A DNA stretch of 64,000 bases from Cellvibrionales bacterium (GCA_024639455.1 JAHEIH010000007.1:45119-109118); one strand, 5' to 3'; shown: positions 17,962 through 26,649, numbered from the stretch's first letter. Numbers and translations: made by a program. Notes: generated by a model not told the origin, from the letters alone.

Positions 17962-18864
17962 ATGACCTTTGTTAATTTAGATTCAGTGGAGGCTTCTGCG
18001 CGTGCTTTTGAGGCCCAAATTACCTATTTGGAGCCCAATAACCCCATTAATCGTCGCTACGTCTCTGCCGGGCAAGAGGCCAATACGGGCACTTATGCTC
18101 CCTACAACACCGAAGTTCGCGATGGTCGCTCTATTTCTGAGCACTTTAGCTTAGACAAACATGGCTTTGTGCATGGCCGCCATGTAAGCCAAGTGGGTGA
18201 CTTTCTAGATAATGATCAAGTCGCCGCGGCTTACCCTGATGAGGCCATAGCATTAATTAAACAACTCACTGGCGCTGATTTGGTTTTCCCCCAGGGTTGG
18301 ATGGTGCGCACTCCAGGTGAATTGGCTAAAAAGAAAAAAGTTGATGGTTATCAGCACCAGGGTGGCATTCAGCCGCAGGCCGGCGAAGCACATTGCGATT
18401 TTGCGCCGGATGTGGCTGAGATGGTAGCGGAAAATTACTACCGTCAAATGTGTCCGGATGGCAAACCTTACAAGCGCTTTATCTCAGCGAGCCTGTGGCG
18501 TTGTTTTTCTGATGGACCTCAAGATTGGCCATTAGCCCTCTGCGATGGACGAAGCGTCACCCCGGGCGAGGGTATTAAGAATACCTTGGTGGTGGTGGAT
18601 GACATTCCTAGTATTGAACAAATGAAGGCCCCCATTGAAGGCGAAGACAAAATGCTGGCGGCGCACATCTATCAGTTTAATCCAGAGCATCGCTGGTGGT
18701 ATTTCTCTAATATGAATCGCGATGAGTTTTTGTACTTTAAGTTTTACGACAGTGACAGCAGCGTCACTCAGCAGGTGCCGCACACCGCTTTTCATGATAT
18801 AGCGGCTGTCAATCCAACAACCCGAATGAGTATCGAAATGCGTACGATGGCTTACTTCCTCTAA
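17962..18864 (+). CDS. CmcJ/NvfI-family putative Fe(II)/2-oxoglutarate-type oxygenase
   Basis: This 300-residue protein resembles the CmcJ/NvfI (AsaB-like) group of putative non-haem iron oxygenases. The likely iron ligands are His and Asp of AHCDFAP and the distal His of PHTAFHD, with a downstream Arg (TTRMSIEMR) suited to binding 2-oxoglutarate. DEFLYFKFYDS is a second family-like block. AAGGAGAG precedes the ATG by 8 bases. It is 6 bases ahead of a ThDP decarboxylase, so the two are co-transcribed and may act in sequence. Hydroxylation, desaturation or O-demethylation of an aromatic intermediate is possible. I know of no characterised lignin enzyme of this family, so the reaction is open. 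Confidence 0.68.
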   Translation: MTFVNLDSVEASARAFEAQITYLEPNNPINRRYVSAGQEANTGTYAPYNTEVRDGRSISEHFSLDKHGFVHGRHVSQVGDFLDNDQVAAAYPDEAIALIKQLTGADLVFPQGWMVRTPGELAKKKKVDGYQHQGGIQPQAGEAHCDFAPDVAEMVAENYYRQMCPDGKPYKRFISASLWRCFSDGPQDWPLALCDGRSVTPGEGIKNTLVVVDDIPSIEQMKAPIEGEDKMLAAHIYQFNPEHRWWYFSNMNRDEFLYFKFYDSDSSVTQQVPHTAFHDIAAVNPTTRMSIEMRTMAYFL

Positions 18865-18870
18865 TAAGCC

Positions 18871-20418
18871 ATGTTGGTCCGTGACTGTGTTGTAGGATTT
18901 TTGCGAGGCTTAGGTGTCGATCGTATCTTTGGCAACCCGGGGTCTACCGAGTTGCCAATGTTTAAACAATTTCCCGATGACATGGAGTACGTGCTGGCCC
19001 TGCAGGAAGCGTCGGCCGTGGCAATGGCGGACGGTTATGCTTTGGCAGGTGATAGGTTAGGCGTCGTCAGTTTGCACTCCGCCGCAGGTGTTGGAAATGC
19101 CATGGGCAATATCTATACGGCGTTTAAAAATCGAGCCCCTTTGCTGCTTATTGCCGGTCAGCAGGCGCGCGGTATTCTTCCATATGGGCCCTTTTTAGGT
19201 TCTGACGACCCAGAGTTGTTGCCCCAGCCCTATGTGAAATGGAGTTGCCAGCCAGAAGCGGCGGCGGATGTGCCTGCGGCGGTGGCTGAAGCCTATCGTA
19301 TCGCCATGACACACCCGCGCGGCCCTGTGCTAATTTCGGTGCCTGTGGATGATTGGGAGCAGGAAGCCCTTGCGCCGACTGTGCCAGCATTGCCTGCAGT
19401 ATCAACCCTCACGGTATCTCAGCAGGCCGATCTAGTAGAGGCGCTTAATACAGCTCAGTCACCAACCCTTGTTGTTGGGCCTGAAGCAGCTAGAGCGTGG
19501 TCCGGTGTTATTGCGCTAGCTGAACATATAGGTTCCCCTGTTTGGGTCAGTCCGTTTTCTCATCAGGCGAGTTTTCCAGAAGACCATCCGTTGTTTGCGG
19601 GTTTTTTGCCAGCGATGCGCGAGGGTATCGTACAGCGTTTGCAGCCCTACGATCTGATCGTGGTGTTGGGCGCCCCTGTGTTCACGTATCATATCGACGG
19701 GAAGGGCCCATTTATCCCGTTTCACAGTCGTTTGATACAAATTACCGAATGCCCTCGCGTGGCGTCTCAAGCGGCCGTCGGCGAGTCGATGGTGGCAGAT
19801 GTAGCGGCGTGCGTCAGCGCTTTATTAGACGCTTCAAATTTAGCGTCGAGGCCTGCTACTTTTATAAAGCCGCCTCCAAAGGCTTGCTCCGACGAGGTAT
19901 TGACAGGGCGTGTGCTGATGCAGGCTCTGGCGAAGTGCATGCCTGAGGGATGTGTTTTAGTAGAAGAATCGCCTTCTACGCGCGCTGTCATGCATGACTA
20001 TCTTCCCGTGGTGACCGAATGCAGTTTCTATACTTGCGCTAGTGGTGGACTGGGGTACAGTTTGCCGGCGGCAGCGGGGGTAGCTATGGCCCTGCCAGAT
20101 AAGTCCGTGTTGGCATTATTGGGTGATGGCTCTTCGTTGTACTCCGTTCAAGCGCTATGGAATATGGTGCAAGCCCGCTTGCCGGTTGTGGTAGTCATAG
20201 TGAACAACGGTTGTTACAAGGCGCTCAGTGAATTTTCCCAGCATTTTGGTCTCACTCGCCTTGTTGGCACCGAGTTGCCAGGTATTGATTTTCTGGCTCA
20301 GGCGCAGACTTTCGGAATGCGAGCGGAATCGATTAAAGACCCTGCTGAGCTTGAGAGTAGGCTGCACGCTGCTTTTGCAGCGCGCGCACCGGTCTTACTC
20401 GATATCCATGTTACTTAG
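18871..20418 (+). CDS. ThDP-dependent decarboxylase, benzoylformate-decarboxylase-like
   Basis: This 515-residue protein has the three-domain layout of ThDP enzymes. It is close to benzoylformate decarboxylase (MdlC) in its N-terminal half (FGNPGSTELPMF, ALQEASAVAMADGYA). The catalytic set known from that enzyme is present: Ser25, Glu46 and His69, each one position earlier than in the Pseudomonas enzyme, and a later His in GAPVFTYH matching its His281. The ThDP/Mg motif GDGSSLYSVQ to VNNG lies near the C-terminus. The enzyme would convert an aryl-glyoxylate, for example vanilloylformate, to the aldehyde. The gene ends 8 bases inside the converging stilbene dioxygenase gene. The exact 2-oxoacid is inferred. 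Confidence 0.85.
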   Translation: MLVRDCVVGFLRGLGVDRIFGNPGSTELPMFKQFPDDMEYVLALQEASAVAMADGYALAGDRLGVVSLHSAAGVGNAMGNIYTAFKNRAPLLLIAGQQARGILPYGPFLGSDDPELLPQPYVKWSCQPEAAADVPAAVAEAYRIAMTHPRGPVLISVPVDDWEQEALAPTVPALPAVSTLTVSQQADLVEALNTAQSPTLVVGPEAARAWSGVIALAEHIGSPVWVSPFSHQASFPEDHPLFAGFLPAMREGIVQRLQPYDLIVVLGAPVFTYHIDGKGPFIPFHSRLIQITECPRVASQAAVGESMVADVAACVSALLDASNLASRPATFIKPPPKACSDEVLTGRVLMQALAKCMPEGCVLVEESPSTRAVMHDYLPVVTECSFYTCASGGLGYSLPAAAGVAMALPDKSVLALLGDGSSLYSVQALWNMVQARLPVVVVIVNNGCYKALSEFSQHFGLTRLVGTELPGIDFLAQAQTFGMRAESIKDPAELESRLHAAFAARAPVLLDIHVT

Positions 20419-21877
20419 CGCTATCGAGCTGCTGCCGGTCTACCCAGTGGCCGTGGACACCCTGGCGTAATCGCACGGGCAGTTTCACTTTGGCGATCGG
20501 GCCGGCAGCGATATTCTCAGCGTCTAGTATGTGCAGCTCGCTGAGCATGGTGTCGAAGTTGTTCGCAACGCCCATCAGAAAGCCAGAGCCCTCTGGCGCC
20601 TCCGCTGATTTGGGTACAAACTGGCACTCTTGCAGAGTGTAATTTTCCCCGGGGAAGTAGGTTTGTGCGCTGCCTTTATCGTGATCGAAGCGAACCCAGG
20701 TGTTGATGGTCATGCCGACGTTGCCCGCCATACTGGCTGAGCGGGGTTTGGTCGGGTCCATGCAGGGCATGAAGCCCACGTTGTATGGTCGCGACCAGTA
20801 GCGCTCATCGGTGCGCGGTAGGACGCCAATTTGTGGGTACATGACTTCGGTTTGGTAGGTGGTGGCTGCTGGATCAGCAAGATCGATGGTGATGCGGGTT
20901 AAGCGGCCGGAGGCGCGTTCGAGATCAAATTGTTCGTGTAAGCTTGGGAAGAATGGGAATTGGTTGCCGGTGGCCATGTCCATGTCGACAATGATTTTGC
21001 TACCGTCATTAAATCCATTCATCACGTGGGTGGCACATTTTTCCGGGCCTTCGTACCAGCGAATATCGCTGCCATCGCCGTGACGTGAGACAACGCCAAA
21101 GTAGCTAGGCAAGCTAGAGTCCCACGCAAAGTGAACGCCCCCTTGCTCCATTTGCTCAACGTTAACCGCCATCGGTACGCACAGTATGGCGATATGTGTC
21201 TCTGTAATGGCAAAGTCGTGAATCATGCCTGAATAAGGAACTTCAATCCACGCCTCGCGAGCCACCTCGCCATGCTTGTCGATGGTATAGAGCGCCACGT
21301 CTTTACTTGCTTCGCCCTTGGCCTCGTAGGCCAGGCCAATCATCTCGTCTGTCTGCGGATCGATCTTGGGGTGGGCAGTGAAGGTTTTGGCGGTCATTTT
21401 TCCGCCAAAGGTGTAGTAGTCGTCGATACTCTTCAGTGTGTAAGGGTCAATATGTACCGGTGGGCTGTCCTCTTTGAGGGCAAAGAGCTTGCCTGCATGG
21501 AAGACGAGGTTGGTGTTGGCTGTGCCGCCGCTCAATCCCTTCACTTCATCAAGGTCGGTGCGTGGGTTGCGATAGGTGCCAAACAGTGCTTTACGGGCGC
21601 TAGCCTGCGCTTTATAGCGCTGGGTTTCAACGTGGTGGGTTTTAATATCCACGTGACCGTTGCTAAAACTGAACAACGTCACGTTGCCGTCGCCGTTAAA
21701 GGGGACGTCGTTGGCATAACGCGGTGGGTAGATAAAGTCAGGCTGAATGCGATAGAAGTGGCCGTTAAGTTCGGTGGGTATTTCACCTTCGTGTTCGGCA
21801 TCGTGCAAATCGATGTTCATTCGAAACGGCGCATTAAACCCCATGAAGCCAGGATTTTTCGGAAATTCTAATGACAT
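20411..21877 (-). CDS. Lignostilbene-alpha,beta-dioxygenase-type carotenoid oxygenase
   Basis: This 488-residue protein is a non-haem iron oxygenase of the carotenoid cleavage family. The four iron-binding histidines are placed as expected (His169, His220, His284, His475). The residues that define the lignostilbene branch are present as Phe60, Tyr102 and Lys135, one position later than in the Sphingomonas enzyme. In that enzyme Tyr and Lys act on the 4-hydroxyl group of the stilbene. The enzyme should cleave a hydroxystilbene at the central double bond to two vanillin-type aldehydes. AAGGAAC precedes the ATG. It lies 51 bases behind an LdpA-like NTF2 gene, the same pairing of stilbene maker and stilbene cleaver known from sphingomonads. 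Confidence 0.88.
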   Translation of the reverse strand: MSLEFPKNPGFMGFNAPFRMNIDLHDAEHEGEIPTELNGHFYRIQPDFIYPPRYANDVPFNGDGNVTLFSFSNGHVDIKTHHVETQRYKAQASARKALFGTYRNPRTDLDEVKGLSGGTANTNLVFHAGKLFALKEDSPPVHIDPYTLKSIDDYYTFGGKMTAKTFTAHPKIDPQTDEMIGLAYEAKGEASKDVALYTIDKHGEVAREAWIEVPYSGMIHDFAITETHIAILCVPMAVNVEQMEQGGVHFAWDSSLPSYFGVVSRHGDGSDIRWYEGPEKCATHVMNGFNDGSKIIVDMDMATGNQFPFFPSLHEQFDLERASGRLTRITIDLADPAATTYQTEVMYPQIGVLPRTDERYWSRPYNVGFMPCMDPTKPRSASMAGNVGMTINTWVRFDHDKGSAQTYFPGENYTLQECQFVPKSAEAPEGSGFLMGVANNFDTMLSELHILDAENIAAGPIAKVKLPVRLRQGVHGHWVDRQQLDSAK

Positions 21878-21897
21878 AGTGCTGTTCCTTAAATAAA

Positions 21898-21922
21898 AAC
21901 GCCCGGATAAAGACCGGGCGTT
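21898..21922 (-). terminator. Intercistronic terminator-like hairpin between NTF2-like and dioxygenase genes
   Basis: AACGCCCGG and CCGGGCGTT form a perfect 9-bp stem with a 7-base loop. On the minus strand it is followed by TTTTTATTT, a proper T-run. It lies between two co-directional genes 51 bases apart, so it could lower expression of the dioxygenase relative to the lyase or act as an attenuator. Confidence 0.7.
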
Positions 21923-21928
21923 GAAAAA

Positions 21929-22642
21929 TTATTCTTGTTCGGGGCGAGGGCGTTGGCCTTCCCAGGGGGCGCCTGTGGTTGGGTGTGGATAGTGGAAGTC
22001 CACCACATCCACCTCGGGCCAGCTGACCGCAGTGTGGTCAATGGCATCGGGGCCGACGGGGTTGCCAGGGTAGAGATCCGCCTCGGTGTAGAACGGTACG
22101 AAGTTGGGTTTGGTGTAGGCCCAGCCATTTTCAAAGGTGCCGTGGAAGGCGCAGCGATAATTTAAGCGCTTTATTTTCCAAACGCCATCGACTTTGACAT
22201 ATTCGTTTTCATAGACGCCGCCTTCCCACCACTGGCGAGTGTCGACGCCTGCCATCATGTGCATGCCGGCCTGCATCATACTGCGGAAGCGACCTTTGGC
22301 GCTTTTGCCGTCGTCACTAATGGTGACGATGCCTTGCATTTGGGCGTGGTCGAGTAGGAACCCGAAGACTGGACCGTTGTAGTCATTGGTGAATTTTTTC
22401 CGAAAACGACCAATGTATAAGCGTGCAACGGAGGCTTTACTTTTGAAGGCGCCGCGCAGGAAAACGACTTCGCCATCGTCGGCAAATAGATCTACCACCT
22501 CTTCGTAGAGGCATTTGTCTAGGTAGTAACCATAGCTGAATTGAAGGCGCTCAATAGCGAGGCGGTCTTCAACATTCGTTAACCGATGGGTCAGTGCTGC
22601 CACTTGCTGGGTTAGCTGTTCAATCTGGTTGTTCTCGGTCAT
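21929..22642 (-). CDS. Long NTF2-like protein, LdpA-like candidate diarylpropane lyase (paralogue 2)
   Basis: This 237-residue protein has an N-terminal coiled coil (about residues 5-30), then an NTF2-like fold with Tyr37-Gly-Tyr39, Asp42 and Cys44, GFLLDHAQMQGIV and WWEGGVYEN. It has the size expected of LdpA. It is directly upstream of a lignostilbene dioxygenase on the same strand, which makes it the strongest of the four paralogues as an LdpA-type gamma-formaldehyde lyase giving lignostilbene from a diarylpropanediol. AAGGAT precedes the ATG. The promoter region carries two perfect TGTATACA sites. Function is inferred from fold, length and partner gene. The catalytic residues of LdpA were not checked by alignment. 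Confidence 0.75.
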   Translation of the reverse strand: MTENNQIEQLTQQVAALTHRLTNVEDRLAIERLQFSYGYYLDKCLYEEVVDLFADDGEVVFLRGAFKSKASVARLYIGRFRKKFTNDYNGPVFGFLLDHAQMQGIVTISDDGKSAKGRFRSMMQAGMHMMAGVDTRQWWEGGVYENEYVKVDGVWKIKRLNYRCAFHGTFENGWAYTKPNFVPFYTEADLYPGNPVGPDAIDHTAVSWPEVDVVDFHYPHPTTGAPWEGQRPRPEQE

Positions 22643-22668
22643 GGTTTATCCTTGTGATTTTATATTTA

Positions 22669-22676
22669 TGTATACA
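22669..22676. promoter_or_regulatory. Candidate GntR operator (TGTATACA), NTF2-like side
   Basis: Perfect palindrome 26 bases upstream of the NTF2-like start, a position suited to repression. Confidence 0.6.
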
Positions 22677-22791
22677 AAAACAATTGTTATTAAAAGGCCT
22701 GGGTGAAGTGCTTTTCCTTTGTTTTTATTGGATTGATCTTAGATTAAGCGCTTTTTTGTGTCAATTGTTCTATATGGCGATACTGTGATTT

Positions 22792-22799
22792 TGTATACA
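22792..22799. promoter_or_regulatory. Candidate GntR operator (TGTATACA), GST side
   Basis: Second perfect palindrome of this divergent region, 65 bases upstream of the Nu-class GST start. Confidence 0.6.
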
Positions 22800-22864
22800 G
22801 TATTTACATGTCATTCGATAAGCACTAATATCGATGTCCAATGAAAATTTACGCGGAGCGTGCC

Positions 22865-23548
22865 ATGATCGACCTTTATTACTGGCCTACGGGTAACGGT
22901 AAAAAAATCACAATTATGCTCGAGGAATGTGGCCTTGAATACCGTGTCAATCCTATCGACATTACTAAAGGCGATCAGCACAAACCCGAGTTTTTGAAGA
23001 TTGCCCCTAATAATAAGATGCCGGCGATTGTCGATCACGATGCCGAGGGCGGTCCCTTAGCGATTTTTGAATCTGGCGCCATCCTAGTGTACCTCGCTGA
23101 AAAGACAGGTAAATTTTTGCCTTCAGATCTGCATGGTCGTATGCAGGTGATGCAGTGGCTGTTTTGGCAGGTGGGAGGAATCGGCCCTAATTGTGGTCAG
23201 GCGCACTATTTTGTGCACTACGCAGGAAGTGTCAATGAGGAGGCTCGCCATCGTTTCAAAACCGAAGTGGCGCGATTGTATGGCGTTCTGGATAGACGTT
23301 TGGCCGATAACGAATTTATCGCTGGCAGTGATTACTCTATTGCTGATATGGCCACCTGGCCTTGGATCTATCGCTACGAATGGCAGGGGCAGGACATTAA
23401 CGACTTCCCCAATGTAAAACGCTGGTTTGATCAATTGGCGGCACGTCCCGCCCTGGACCGCGGTGCTAACGTTGGCACTGACCTGGCTGACTTGCATAAG
23501 AAAATGGACGATGATGACCGCGATCGTTTGTTTAACGTTAAGAAATAG
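22865..23548 (+). CDS. Nu-class glutathione S-transferase (YfcG-like), candidate glutathione lyase
   Basis: The ATG at 22865 is preferred over the in-frame one at 22841 because GGAG lies just upstream and the family's first strand starts there (MIDLYYWPTGNGKK). This gives 227 residues. It closely follows E. coli YfcG as I remember it: NGKKITIMLEE, the APNNKMPAIVDHD loop, FESGAILVYLAEKTG with the Glu-Ser glutathione-binding pair, and LQWLFWQVGG-type helix 4. In Novosphingobium a Nu-class GST removes glutathione from the beta-etherase product (GS-HPV). This gene stands in a unit with LigF-type GSTs, so the same role is likely here (inference). Confidence 0.85.
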   Translation: MIDLYYWPTGNGKKITIMLEECGLEYRVNPIDITKGDQHKPEFLKIAPNNKMPAIVDHDAEGGPLAIFESGAILVYLAEKTGKFLPSDLHGRMQVMQWLFWQVGGIGPNCGQAHYFVHYAGSVNEEARHRFKTEVARLYGVLDRRLADNEFIAGSDYSIADMATWPWIYRYEWQGQDINDFPNVKRWFDQLAARPALDRGANVGTDLADLHKKMDDDDRDRLFNVKK

Positions 23549-23557
23549 GAACTGTAG

Positions 23558-25045
23558 ATGAGAATTTTGTTCGATCCGGTAAAAAAGTACGCTGAGACAA
23601 CCCCGACTAGAACCGCCCTTGGCTGTGTAGAGAGCGGTCGTGAGTGGAGTTGGGCTGAGTTTGACGCTTCGGTGAATCGTATTGCCGCCTGGTTGGTTGA
23701 TAGATTTGGTCCTAAAAGCGGCGTGCGAATTGCCGTGTTGGCAAAAAATCATCCCAATATCGCCATTCTGCAGTTTGCTTGTATTCGTGCCGGTGCCATT
23801 ATCGTGCCGTACAACTGGCGGCTAGCGCAGGCTGAAATCTTAGAGTTGCTGACAGATGCTGAACCGCAGTTAATGTTCTGTGATGCCGATTTTGTCTTCG
23901 ACGCGTTGAAGGATGCAATTGAAGTCATGCCGATGACCGATTTGGAAACATTGGGGGTGCAAGGTGCCGTTCCTCCCGTGGATGCTCGTCAAGCATGGGA
24001 TCAGCCCTCTACCCTGCTTTACACCTCGGGTACTAGCGGTAAGCCTAAGGGTGTCATTGTGACCGAGGAAAATGCCTTTTGGGGAAATACTAACTTTGGC
24101 TTAGGCAGTTTGCTATCTTACGAATCTTCTTTCCTTTGTGACATGCCCATGTTCCATACGGCGGGTCTTTTTGCTGCGACGCGTGTGCCTATCTTGTTTG
24201 GCGGAACGGTTTGGATTTCAAGCGGTTTTGATCCCGCGAAGACAATTGCTCGTATTGCGTCGCCAGAATTGAAAATTACCCATTATTTCTCAGTGCCCCA
24301 GATGGCCACTACGTTGTGGCAGCATCCCGATTTCACACCCGAGAAATTGTCGGGTCTTAAGATGTATGTGACCGGTGGTGCTCCCAATTCTCGCGCGCAA
24401 ATTGAGCGCTTTGCCAAGGCGGGTATTCGTTTCTCTGACGGCTTTGGTATGACAGAAACGGGTTCTAATTTTGCTATGCCTGTACTGGATGTTGATCGAT
24501 TAATAGAAAAAGCGGGCAGCTGTGGTATTCCTTTAATGACAGTGCAAGTGCGTATCGTCGATGAAGACGGCAATGATGTGGCACAGGGCGAGGTCGGGGA
24601 GCTTTATATTCGTGGACCCAGTGTCACGCCGGGATATTGGAACCAGCCAGAAATTTCGGCCAATGCTTTCGATAATGGTTGGTTCAAAACTGGCGATGCC
24701 GCGCGCTGTGACCAGGACGGTTTTTACTACCTCGTGGATCGCAAAAAAGATATGTACATTTCAGGCGGCGAGAATGTTTATCCCGCCGAGGTTGAGCGTA
24801 TTATCGTCGAGTTAACAGATATTGCCGATGTCGCCGTTATCGGCGTCCCCAACGAGCGTTGGGGTGAGGTCGGACGCGCCTTCATCTCGTTGAAGAGTGG
24901 TTCGACACTCACTGAGCAAGACATCATTGATCACTGCTTGAGCCGACTGGCCAAATTTAAAGTGCCCGCCAGTGTTGTGATTACTGAGCAAGTGCCAAGA
25001 ACGCCGTCAGGAAAGGTGCAGAAGCATTTATTGCCCCGCGATTAA
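23558..25045 (+). CDS. AMP-forming acyl/aryl-CoA ligase
   Basis: This 495-residue member of the ANL superfamily has the P-loop motif LLYTSGTSGKPKG (about residues 153-165), the SDGFGMTETG adenylate motif, the GWFKTGDAAR motif and the hinge near VDRKKDMYISGGENVYP. The catalytic lysine lies in TPSGKVQKH at the end. It activates a carboxylic acid to its CoA thioester with ATP. It lies 9 bases behind the Nu GST and about 60 bases before the next GST. A phenylpropanoid acid or 3-aryl-3-oxopropanoate would suit the context. A medium-chain fatty acid cannot be excluded from sequence. Confidence 0.85.
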   Translation: MRILFDPVKKYAETTPTRTALGCVESGREWSWAEFDASVNRIAAWLVDRFGPKSGVRIAVLAKNHPNIAILQFACIRAGAIIVPYNWRLAQAEILELLTDAEPQLMFCDADFVFDALKDAIEVMPMTDLETLGVQGAVPPVDARQAWDQPSTLLYTSGTSGKPKGVIVTEENAFWGNTNFGLGSLLSYESSFLCDMPMFHTAGLFAATRVPILFGGTVWISSGFDPAKTIARIASPELKITHYFSVPQMATTLWQHPDFTPEKLSGLKMYVTGGAPNSRAQIERFAKAGIRFSDGFGMTETGSNFAMPVLDVDRLIEKAGSCGIPLMTVQVRIVDEDGNDVAQGEVGELYIRGPSVTPGYWNQPEISANAFDNGWFKTGDAARCDQDGFYYLVDRKKDMYISGGENVYPAEVERIIVELTDIADVAVIGVPNERWGEVGRAFISLKSGSTLTEQDIIDHCLSRLAKFKVPASVVITEQVPRTPSGKVQKHLLPRD

Positions 25046-25104
25046 CGCTTTTTATACGTTGGTGATAGCCAACAATAATTATAAATTAACCATAGGTATC
25101 AACC

Positions 25105-25866
25105 ATGACAGATGTAACACTTTATCACTGGGAGCCCAATGCAAACTCGGGTAAACCCATGCTTGCTTTGGCTGAAAAGGGTGTTGATTACAACAGTCAT
25201 TACCTTGATCTGCTGAACTTTGATCAGCACGATCCTGAATATCTAAAAATTAACCCGCAGGGCACTATTCCTGCCATGACTCATGGCAACTTAATGCTGA
25301 CAGAATCGACCGCGATTATGGAATACGTGAATGAGGCTTTTGATGGGCCTGAATTGATGCCCTCTGACCCGCAAGCCCGTTGGCGTGTACGTTGGTGGAT
25401 GAAGTTTTTCGATCAGTGGTTTGCCCCCTCTGTCAGTATGATGGGTTGGAACTGGTTTGTTGGTCCTTCTGTTCGCGAGCGTGACCCTGAAGAGTTGGCC
25501 GCGCGTATCGAGCGTATTCCAATGCCTGAGCGCCGCGTGGCATGGAAAAAAGCCATTTACGGTTTATTTAGCGAAGAAGAATTGCGCGTTTCACAGCAGC
25601 GTGCCGAGATCGGTATTACATTGCTTGAAGAAGAATTGACCAAGCACAAATGGCTTGGTACTGATGAGTACACTCTGGCAGATATTAATGGATTTAACTT
25701 AGGGTTTGCCCTGCCTATGTCGCAGCCTGATCACTGTAATGATGAGAAAACACCCCATACGATGGAGTGGTTGCGCAAAATCTATGAGCGCCCCGCCACG
25801 AAAGAAACCTGGGCTAAGGGTCGCACTGAGTTGGCGAGCCGCGTAACCTTCCTAGAGCGTCAATAA
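25105..25866 (+). CDS. LigF-type glutathione S-transferase, candidate beta-etherase subunit
   Basis: This 253-residue GST has an N-terminal thioredoxin domain (about residues 4-80: YHWEPNANSGKPML, NPQGTIPAM, and the glutathione Glu-Ser pair in MLTESTAIMEY). A helical C-terminal domain contains the segment IPMPERRVAWKKA, like IPIPEQRTKWRRA of the LigF gene at 59 kb. It is directly followed (12 bases) by a diverged GST at 25879. Tandem GST genes encoding a heterodimeric beta-etherase (BaeA/BaeB) are known in Novosphingobium, and this pair may be an analogue. Ether cleavage is inferred from family and neighbours. Confidence 0.75.
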   Translation: MTDVTLYHWEPNANSGKPMLALAEKGVDYNSHYLDLLNFDQHDPEYLKINPQGTIPAMTHGNLMLTESTAIMEYVNEAFDGPELMPSDPQARWRVRWWMKFFDQWFAPSVSMMGWNWFVGPSVRERDPEELAARIERIPMPERRVAWKKAIYGLFSEEELRVSQQRAEIGITLLEEELTKHKWLGTDEYTLADINGFNLGFALPMSQPDHCNDEKTPHTMEWLRKIYERPATKETWAKGRTELASRVTFLERQ

Positions 25867-25878
25867 GAGGAGTATGCA

Positions 25879-26649
25879 ATGAAACTTTATCATGGAGAAC
25901 CCAATGCTGCTTCTTTGACCGTCATGGCAGCGTTATTTGAAAAGGGCATCAATGCCGAATTTGAAGCGATTGATTTGTGCGCTGGTGAGCGTCACGACTT
26001 GCCGATTACCTATGGGGTAGAAGTCTTGCGTAGCGTGGAGGGTGAAGGTCCTGTATTGGTTAACAATGGCGAAGCCATGGCCGATTCAGTGTTCATTGGT
26101 TGCATGTTGGATGAGTCTAAGGGTGATGCCACGCTGTTAGCCGGCGATGCGTATCGCCGTTGGCAGATTATGGTGTGGTGTCGACACGTGATCGAACGTG
26201 TGGCGCCGGCTGCTTCATATATTGGCAATCAGGCGTACTTGCAAGATGCACTTAAACGGATGAGTGATGCTGACTTTGCTGCATTGACAGCTAAGATTGC
26301 CGCAGAGGACCTGCGTGGTCGCTGGGAAGAGGTGCGCCAGGGCGACTTCACCGAGGAGCGCCTGGCGGAATGCCGCGCCAAAATCGTTCAGATGGTCGAT
26401 AAAATAGAAGCTCAGTTGAGCGGTGATTGGATCTTTGGCGATTTCAGCTTAGCGGATCTCGAGACCTACAGTTGGCTACGCGGCATGTTGAGCCTTGTGC
26501 CTGAGTCGTTTGACGGTCACGATTCTGTGATCGCCTGGATGGGCCGTGTTCAAGATAGACCTAGCGTCGCAAAAGCATTATCTTTGTCTGTCACTGGTTC
26601 ACCAGAAAAAGCTTGGCCAGTCGGCCCTGAAATTAACCGCTGGGGATAA
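25879..26649 (+). CDS. Diverged LigF-like glutathione S-transferase, possible heterodimer partner
   Basis: This 256-residue protein begins with YHGEPNAASLTVM, matching the first strand and helix of the neighbouring LigF-type GSTs. The glutathione-binding Glu-Ser pair is changed to Asp-Ser (GEAMADSVF), and the cis-proline loop region is weak (EGPVLVNNG). The C-terminal domain is helical with an FGDFSLADLETY segment like the TLADIN motif of other GSTs. AGAGGAG precedes the ATG. Because it follows a canonical GST by 12 bases and has a weakened glutathione site, it could be the non-catalytic subunit of a heterodimer. It could also be a GST with altered cofactor use. Confidence 0.65.
   Translation: MKLYHGEPNAASLTVMAALFEKGINAEFEAIDLCAGERHDLPITYGVEVLRSVEGEGPVLVNNGEAMADSVFIGCMLDESKGDATLLAGDAYRRWQIMVWCRHVIERVAPAASYIGNQAYLQDALKRMSDADFAALTAKIAAEDLRGRWEEVRQGDFTEERLAECRAKIVQMVDKIEAQLSGDWIFGDFSLADLETYSWLRGMLSLVPESFDGHDSVIAWMGRVQDRPSVAKALSLSVTGSPEKAWPVGPEINRWG

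Noticed and set aside
21272-21871. A long open frame on the plus strand inside the stilbene dioxygenase gene
   Set aside because: It lies entirely antisense to a gene with all catalytic residues. Its translation shows no family pattern and no ribosome site.
23123-23752. A 209-codon minus-strand frame across the end of the Nu GST and the start of the CoA ligase
   Set aside because: Both overlapped genes are complete, well-marked enzymes. The antisense product has a scattered composition and no recognisable domain.
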